From Calliopum simillimum (taxonomy: Eukaryota; Arthropoda; Insecta; Diptera; Lauxaniidae): a stretch of DNA of 64,000 bases. Location of the stretch: NCBI GenBank assembly GCA_951812925.1, contig OX638370.1, forward strand, positions 42,411,948 through 42,475,947. Reading direction: 5' to 3'. A program made the translations under genes and the position numbers. Of this stretch, positions 57,310 through 64,000 are shown one piece after another (position 1 is the stretch's first letter; every line of letters begins with the position of its first letter). The notes under the pieces were generated by a model. That model ran no database searches and was not told where the DNA came from. It was given only the letters and a program-made list of their open reading frames with translations.

Positions 57310-58940
57310 ATGTAGTTCATCAAAACATACGTAGTTTGCGCAGAAATTTCGACTTATTGGTATCTAACCTGGATGCTTTTATTAGCCTTACGGACTTATT
57401 ATTCTTATCTGAAATTTGGATTTATTCTTTTGAAGTAGAAGATTTTCATCTGCCTCAATGTAAATTTTATGCCAAAACTAATGATTCTTATGCTGCAGGT
57501 GGTGTAGGTGTTTTTATACATGACTCCTTAGATAATGTTGAATTTGAAGGGTTTAACCTTGTCAGTGCAGATATTTTAAAAATTTCTTGCTGTGTAGAAA
57601 AAGTAAACTTTGTATTTATCTGTGTTTATAGACTACATTCCCAGTCTATAGTTATTTATTGAAGAGTTTAAAAATATTTTATGTAATGTGCCAGCGGCAA
57701 ATCTTATCATTTTAGGCGATTTTAACCTTGATTTACAAATTTCGAGCTCTGCGCTGAGCTCATATAATTTACTTATGTGCGAGCAAGGGTTATACTCTTA
57801 CGTTAATGAAAAACCAAGGCCAGGCAGGAACATGTATAGACCATCTTTTTTGTAGATTTTCAAATATTGTATATAGTGACTGTACTGGTATTGTGTTTGA
57901 CCTGGAAATATCCGACAGGCATGACAGGCATTTTCATAAGTAGTGTAGGTGTTAAAAAGCAGAGTAATTGTTCTCGAATTGAAATAGCTAAAATCGATTT
58001 TATTAAATTAAATGCAGAATTGCGTGAAAATAACTGGGTAGATGAATATGCTGTAGACAATGCAAATACTGCTTTCAACTTATTTTTAAACTTTTTCAAA
58101 AATCATATTAACTCTTCTACGTCCATTTTTATAAAAAACCCAGCTGAACAAAGGTCAAAGCCTTGGATAAGTCAGTCTTTGCATAATAGAATAAGAATCA
58201 AAAATAAACTTAGACAGAAATATTACAAACATCCCGCTATAAGGAAAATTTGCAATCCCTCACGTTTAGCCAGCCCTATGGTGCTATTTAAAAATCTTAA
58301 AATTCTTCCTGTTCGGCAATTATTTTATTTCAAAGTACTTAGAATATTTTTTATCAGAGGGGGATACTTGCAGAGTCCGATATATAGTTCATATACCCTA
58401 TGAAGCAATGTTAGCTCCGTAGTTTCAGTGCCTGTTTTTCACACTACCTTGTTTAGAAAATCCTACACTATAATTTCATGTAAACTTTTCAATAGCATTC
58501 CTGAAAATCTGCGTTCCATAAGATCATTATCTGTGTTTCTAAAAAAGTTAAACTGTGGCAATACGTTGTTTGAGCATTTAAATAAAGAAATACATAGATG
58601 CTTGTATACATATGTGTGGTAAATACATAGTTATTAACAATAAACATAATTTTATTCTACATAGTTGTTACTTTTTAAATTGTTATTCATACTAAATATT
58701 TTGTCTTTTTTTTTTGCAACATTTTGTACATTAATATTTATACTGATTCTTCACCCCACCCTCTAAGTTCATATTTATGTATATTTAAAATATCATAATG
58801 TGGCACTTATCACTATTTTTGTTTTTAAAAATACAAATGCCACTAACTATTCTCATTATTGTTTTTAGCGTAAAAATGTATAATGTTATTTAAATTTGTA
58901 AGAGAATAAAGAATAAATAAATAATAAAAATAATAAAACT
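57310..58940 (+). pseudogene. Internally deleted APE-type non-LTR retrotransposon
   Basis: The + strand starts with VVHQNIRSLRRNFDLL, FLSEIWI, GGVGVFIHDSL and, after a stop and shift, LIILGDFNLDL: the AP-endonuclease domain of CR1/Jockey-type elements. It continues with KPWISQSLHNRIRIKNKLRQKYY, the linker before the RT. It then jumps at about 58250 to the far C-terminal end (LFKNLKILPVRQLFYFK; KLFNSIPENLRSI...FLKKL). The whole RT core is missing. Several stops and shifts break the frame. The 3' end is an AATAAA-rich tail (58905-58940). Confidence 0.85.
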
Positions 58941-60240
58941 TCAAAACCATTAAAGGTATTTTGATGAAATTTAGTACACAGCTACTGACTATCAATGTCT
59001 TCTAATTGACAAAAAGTGGGCGGGATCAAAGAAGTGTCACGCCTACTTTTTAACCATAGAAAATTTTGATTTAATATTAATCGAAAACGACTCCAACAAT
59101 TTTGATGAAAATTTAAGAGATATTACCTCTGTAAACAAGAATTCGTTGAAGGGCGTGGCACTGCCCACAAAAGTATAGTACGCTATAAAAAGAAAATTAA
59201 TAAAGGAATCATTCTGAAATTAACTGTAGGGATCCTACTAGCTATAAGGCATCTCTGATCTGAAAGTGGGCGAAATACCGCTGTTGCGCCAGGAATCTCC
59301 CATACAAGCAAAATACGTGGAATGCTATTTCTCGCAATTGTCACAAGATATTTTAATGAAATTTAGTATGAGGGTCTGGATCATAAGTATTTAAAGCATA
59401 ACGAAAAGTGGGCGTTGTTCAATAATTGCCACGCCCACTTTTTACCAAAATAAAAATATTGGTTAGTAACTCAGGCACAAAAAAAAAAAATGGAATGAAC
59501 TTTTTATTTCTTATATGCAGTCTTATGTACTTTTTGACATTGAATCTGTCCTCATCAGCAGAACTATCATTATACCTGCAGGATTTTGAAATATCCTTGC
59601 TTGAAGTTGAAGAAAACGCTGTGTGCAGTCTTACAGCGTAGCTGCAAGAAAAGGTGAAACTCTTTTTTATTAATGGCGCCGAATAGCCACACTCCTCCTT
59701 ACCAAAATATTTTTACGAATTTTTTCAATAGGTCTCTTACTCTCCGGGTTAAGATCCTTTGAAGATAAGGCATTTCAGCCCCCATACAAAAGATGAAATA
59801 CTTTGGGTATGTGGCATATCCCATTTATTTATCTTAGGGCATTCTATATCACCAAAAAATATTGAGTTTTTGATATTTTTCCTATACCATTCGATACTTT
59901 CCGAGTTTTTTCTTATTATTACTCTCATCGGTTAATTTATCATTTTGTAAGAATGAAAATTGGAAGTGAAAAGATACGAATTTCATCACAAAAAAATATC
60001 TATGAATAAAAACTTCGACTAAAATAATAAGATCAGATTATTGACCGAGCAAGGATCGGTCTTCAGGTACTTATAGAATAAAGCTACACAATAATACAGC
60101 GCTGAGAGAATTTTACATTCCTGAGTAAACTTTCAGCATATTTTTGTGTAAAGATGTTTCACACACTATATGTGTAAAATATTTTACATAGTTTTATTTA
60201 GATTTTGTGCATACATATGTAACCATAAAACAACGTGCAC
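58941..60240. other. Spacer with GGGCGTGGC-type repeats and one small open frame
   Basis: 58975-59450 has three diverged repeats of a TTTGATGAAATTTAGTA...GTGGGCG...GCCACGCCCAC kind, a common dispersed-repeat style. 59495-59641 (+) is an open frame of 48 codons that begins with a signal-like MNFLFLICSLMYFLTLNL and ends AVCSLTA. No relative is recognised and it may be chance. The rest is AT-rich without features. Confidence 0.4.
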
Positions 60241-60525
60241 CTGTGTAGAAATATCAGCGAATAATTTGCACATTCTCGTTAACATGAATTGTTCCATGCA
60301 TAATGTTCATCATTTATAAAACTATGAAAGCCGACTTTTTAACAGTTGTATGCATTAATACAGGTTTGTTTACCAGAGTTATTTTTATCGCTTTTATTGT
60401 CGGCGAATTTATTTTGTCGGCTGCCGCCTTTGTCGGATACATTTGATCAAAAACAATTTCGATTTGTTTTTTTTTTTTTAATGAAAAATAATCGATGGGA
60501 AATCAAACCGTTTCACAAACTTAAA
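60241..60525 (+). promoter_or_regulatory. Upstream region of pseudogene copy 6
   Basis: ATAATTTGCACATTCTCGTT (60261), TTTTATTGTCGGCGAATTTA (60392) and GTCGGCTGCCGCC match the family module. The TATA box is lost: the sequence runs from TTTGATCAAAAACAATTTCG into a T-run. Confidence 0.5.
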
Positions 60526-60705
60526 ATGAAGAACGTAATTCAGACTTTTATTGGCGTTTTTCTTAGTGTATTCCATATTCAGTACGTGTACAACTGCAAC
60601 TAATGATACGTCATTGAAAGTGCCAACAGGGGATTGCTATACTTGGTATATACTTATTTGTATGCATAATCTTTTGAGAAATGTAATTGCTTGAAACCAG
60701 AACCA
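60526..60705 (+). pseudogene. Defensin-like peptide gene, copy 6 (dead)
   Basis: The ATG and signal peptide (MKNVIQTFIGVFLSVFHIQY) are kept, although the usual cysteine of the signal is serine. A small insertion after the codons for IQY shifts the frame to a stop at 60601. In the other frame a TTATNDTSLKVPTGDC linker and first cysteine can still be read, then similarity fades and the last five cysteines are gone. Part of a CNCL-like end (GTAATTGCTTG, 60683) may be left. AATAAA is kept at 60796. The linker type is that of copies 2 and 4. Confidence 0.8.
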
Positions 60706-60825
60706 TATTATCATGGGATATGTTAGAACTTGAATGCAGAAATAATGCTGATCTGAGTATGTGACATGAGAACACATTATGTGCAAATATTTCAAAATAA
60801 AAACAATTGAGGCGCTGCGAACATT

Positions 60826-60977
60826 AACGCCCTAAGTCGAATTGGGGCGTTTGGGTCCTCAAATATTTGTGTACTTAATTTGAACTTCCAATTTGGATCA
60901 CAGAATGTAGTAGAGCAATATGTATATACTGTTTGAAGAGCTGCGTGCAAGAAGGGCGTAGTGCGACTTGGGGCGTT
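60826..60977. mobile_element. Short TIR element AACGCCC, 3-bp TSD ATT
   Basis: AACGCCCTAAGTCG and the near inverse CGACTTGGGGCGTT bound 152 bp, flanked by ATT on both sides. It carries no coding region. Confidence 0.5.
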
Positions 60978-61077
60978 ATTGCATCAATCAGTTTCGTGGT
61001 AGAAAAACGGTTTTAACTTAAAACCAAGGTGCCTAACAAAAAAAGTGGAAATGGCAAAAAATGCATCGAATTTTTTT

Positions 61078-61830
61078 ATACCCTACACCCAGGGTATATT
61101 CACTTTGTCCTTCCGTTTGTAACGCAGAGAAGGAGGCGTGGCAGATATGGAAAAGTATATATATTCTTGATCAGCGTCATCTCTTGAGTCGATATAGCCA
61201 TGTCCGTCTGTCTGGCTGGATGGCTGGCTGGCTTGGTGGCTGGCTGGGTAACGGCTGTGTGTGGAAATACATTTTTTGGGAAAACTAAGCAAGATAATTC
61301 AATGAAATTCTCTACACTACTTTCGCCGTCAAAGATAGCTCGGTTGATTGAAAATGAGCAAAATCGGTTAACGGACACGCCTACCGCCCATACAAAAAGT
61401 CTCAGACACTCAAAATTTTAAATGAAAGCTCTGAAAAAAAATTAAGTGAAATCAGACAAGGGAGTGTGGCACCTCCCATATAAGCAAAACCTTCAAAATG
61501 CTATACTGAAAGCGTTTTTTGAGATAATCCAACTAAATTTCACTTAAATACTGAAAACCATACATGCACGCTTTGAACTAAAACTAGACGAACTCGGACA
61601 AGAGGGCGTGGAGCCTCCTATATAAGCGAAAATTGAAAACGTTTTTTGAGACAATTCAACCAAATTTCCCTCAGACACTAAGAACTATAAATGCAAGCTC
61701 TGAGCAAAAACTGGGTGAACTCGGACAAGAGGGCGTGGCACATCCCATATAAGCAAAATTTTCAAAATATTTCAGTGTAGGGTATTTATTTTTTGGCCAG
61801 GCCAAAAGTTACACCCTTACTAGTTTTTTT
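61078..61830 (+). mobile_element. DINE-1/mini-me-like repeat, copy 4 (complete)
   Basis: ATACCCTACACCCAGGGTAT, GTCCTTCCGTTTGTAACGC, GTATATATATTC, GATCAGCGTCA and GAGTCGATATAGCC lead to a (GTCY)/(GGCT) run at 61202-61259. Three GGGCGTGG units (61465, 61607, 61732) and the TTTGGCCAGGCCAAA hairpin follow, with CCCTTACTAGT at the end. It is close to copy 2. Confidence 0.7.
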
Positions 61831-63914
61831 TCTTTTTTGTAGTCAATTTTTGAAGATTAATTAAATGTTCGAAAAAATTCTGAAAAAATTCACACATATT
61901 TTTTGGACAATTCTAAGAATTTTCTGCCATATTCTTTTTTTTCGTAAGGCACCTTGCTTTTGAATAAAAAACCATTTTTCCAACCGGGTAAAAAAATTGC
62001 TTTGTTCGACTGGCCATATTTCGATCAATTTTTAACGTAAGAAACTCTCCAATAAAGCATTTTAAAGAAAATTTTATCTTCTTATTTTTTGTGAGATTTC
62101 GTTTTTATCTATCTTTAATCTGAAAAAAGTTATTGCAAAAAGAGAAAAAATATTCGAATTCGAAATTTTTTTTTGATTTGAATATTTTTAGCAAAATAAA
62201 TTTGTTTTTTAATTTTTCAAATCAGCGATATCCAAACTCAAATGCGAGCTTACAAAAAGTTTCACAAGAACAATGTCAAAATTTTGCTTCTTTCGCTAGA
62301 AATGTTTAAGCTTATATTATATGAATTTATGTTTTTTTTTTTTAATTCCTTTCTGTAAAAATGTCTCTAATTTGATATTAAATATCTCAAAAAATAATGA
62401 ATAAGTTCTTTTATTATAATATATTGCAGTTTTGTGGAAGGTGAATTTTATATAAAATGGATTAAAACACTTTCATATGAACTTCTTTATAAAATTTTTA
62501 CAAAAATAGTATAAAAGATTTTTGTATGGTGATACCATTAAATTTCAACTTTTTGGTTAATTGCATTAATACTTTATTTGTATAAATTTTATACGAACAA
62601 GTTGTAGCATAGATTTTATACCAAATTGGGTAAGGATTTGTATTCATTCCAATTTGGTTTGAATTTTACACCGAAACTATTTGCTGTGTGTGAATTCGTA
62701 ATTTTTGATTTCCATTCCGCACACTTTTTTAGCAATCTGTTCATTTGTTCCCTTTTCGCACTTTTTTTTTGTATTGTTTCCTGAATTTGCAAATATCAAG
62801 TGACGATTTTTAACTGTTAATTTTCATTGCCTACTTGAAATTATTCAAGTGGAAAACTCACTTACACACTTGGTTTCACACAGGTAATCAATTTGTTTTT
62901 GTAACTACACTTCTGCCATAATTAACTACCAACATTCAGTTTGCTCATTCATTGTTGGCTGTAATAAAAGGTACCAATTTAAGTGCACCCTTTTTGATGA
63001 AAAGGAATATGAAAAAAAAGGATATGCCAAAACTTCCAAAATGAGAATGGAAAAAATCATATATTTTTGGTCCTTTAACTACTTTGCCGCGTTGCCGTTC
63101 CAAAAGTGGCTGTGTTCCCATTTAAACTTATTCGCGCATATTCGATGACCATTCATTGCGCGGTGAAATGAACAACAAAGCAAAAAACTTTTGTCACAAA
63201 AATATTTAAATTTTAGAAAAACGCATTGTTTCGTTAATTTACAAAAAAAAAAAAAAAAAAAAAACTCACAAAAATTCATGCAACCATTGAAACATTTTAC
63301 TCAGCTTTTTGCAAATATTTTTTTTTTACGTTTGTCCTGTTAAATTTAATTTTCAAATCATGCTTCATGTGGCATCATCAACGCTCATTTTGCATGAGAC
63401 ATTTTGTTGTCATATAAAATGCGACTTTTTTTTTGTTTGTTCTGTTCTGTAATTTGATTATGTTTTAGTGACCCAATAGGAAAAGTTTATAAATTATATT
63501 TCCGCAAAAATGCTTTGATGATATATACATTAGGTATGGAAGGAAATTTTACCGGTCCGGCTAAGTAAAAATCAAAAAGGTTAAATAATTTAGAGAAACT
63601 TTGCAAAAGAAAGTACATATTTTCATTGCAGTTTTCTTTGGCAAAGTTTCTTTAAATTTTCCAAATTTTCCAATTTTCACGAGCCAGACAGGTAAAAACA
63701 TTCGACCCGCTCTAACAAACTTGCATTTATTCATATTTATTTGGTGAACTCTTTCAAATCATATTTACTTAATCACTCAAGATTTGATAGTCCTTTTACA
63801 TAAGATTTGTTCGAGCAATTACAAATACATACTTATTTTCTGAGCATAGGAAAATGGTGGATTGGATCTGATATCTTTTATTAAAATCCACTCAACCAAC
63901 GCTTTTTGTTGGCC
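61831..63914. other. Gene-free AT-rich stretch
   Basis: 61870-62020 holds the TTTTTTCGTAAGGCACCTT repeat also at 7600, 35400 and 52100. 62690 and 62870 share GTGTGTGAATT / TTGGTTTCACACA-type ends. 63548-63697 is a small inverted repeat (TTTTACCGGTCCGGCT, GAAACTTTGCAAAAGAAA and inverses). An A-run lies at 63242-63263. No gene is recognised. Confidence 0.45.
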
Positions 63915-64000
63915 CTTCACTCAGGGTATATTAAAATTGTCCTTCCGTTTGTAACGTAGAGGAAGAGACATTCAGTGTCAGCTCCTGAGTCTTTTTTGTC
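63915..64000 (+). mobile_element. DINE-1/mini-me-like repeat, copy 5 (runs off the window)
   Basis: CACTCAGGGTATATTAAAAT, GTCCTTCCGTTTGTAACG and TCAGCTCCTGAGTC match the first 90 bp of copies 2 and 4. The (TA)n part is missing and the rest lies outside the window. Confidence 0.55.

Overview
The window looks like an AT-rich, intron-poor, transposon-saturated piece of a higher-fly (dipteran) nuclear genome. The clues are short secreted six-cysteine peptides with insect-defensin cysteine spacing, A-rich start contexts (AAAATGAAG), DINE-1/mini-me-like repeats with a (TA)n - core - (GTCY)n layout, and a mix of piggyBac, mariner, hAT-like, Penelope-like and non-LTR elements. The species assignment is inference; there is no rRNA, no convincing tRNA and no conserved housekeeping gene to anchor it.

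The only plausible host genes form one family: six copies, all on the + strand, of a small intronless gene for a secreted CS-alpha-beta (defensin-like) peptide. Four are intact (10317-10526, 24861-25088, 33826-34041, 42639-42863) and two are broken (38165-38400, 60526-60705). Each copy carries a shared cassette: about 270 bp of related upstream sequence with a TGTCGGTTAATATATTTGTC-type motif, a TATA box in most copies, the single exon, and a related 3' UTR ending in AATAAA. The copies are now 4-18 kb apart because mobile DNA has filled the gaps, and it has entered the promoters of copies 2 and 4.

Layout: 1-10 kb holds block A, a 1.3 kb palindrome, block B, a MITE, a hAT-like element carrying a Penelope-like remnant, and a 4.5 kb palindrome broken by a non-LTR insertion. 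Copy 1 follows at 10.3 kb. 10.8-14.5 kb is a 3.65 kb hAT-type palindrome with an element nested inside. 14.5-24 kb holds block A again, a non-LTR fragment, a mariner-type mini-element, block B and two DINE-like repeats, one split by a 3.2 kb hAT-like element that itself carries three palindromes. Copy 2 is at 24.9 kb. 25.8-33.6 kb has a non-LTR fragment, a palindromic element, and a DINE-like repeat split by a Tc1-type element with a mariner-derived foldback inside. Copy 3 (33.8), pseudocopy 5 (38.2) and copy 4 (42.6) follow, with an 8-bp-TSD palindrome (39.3-41.3) that contains a piggyBac mini-element. 43.3-50.5 kb is a mariner-derived foldback split by a 4.4 kb hAT-like element and a 4-bp-TSD palindrome. 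53.6-56.6 kb is a nearly complete piggyBac with two in-frame stops. 57.3-58.9 kb is an internally deleted APE-type non-LTR element. Pseudocopy 6 is at 60.5 kb and more DINE-like repeats run to the end.

The genes do not form an operon; they look like a tandemly duplicated immune-peptide cluster stretched apart by transposons. Because many repeats occur more than once, uninterrupted copies act as empty sites and let the nesting order be read directly. All similarity statements come from reading the sequence; no database search was run.
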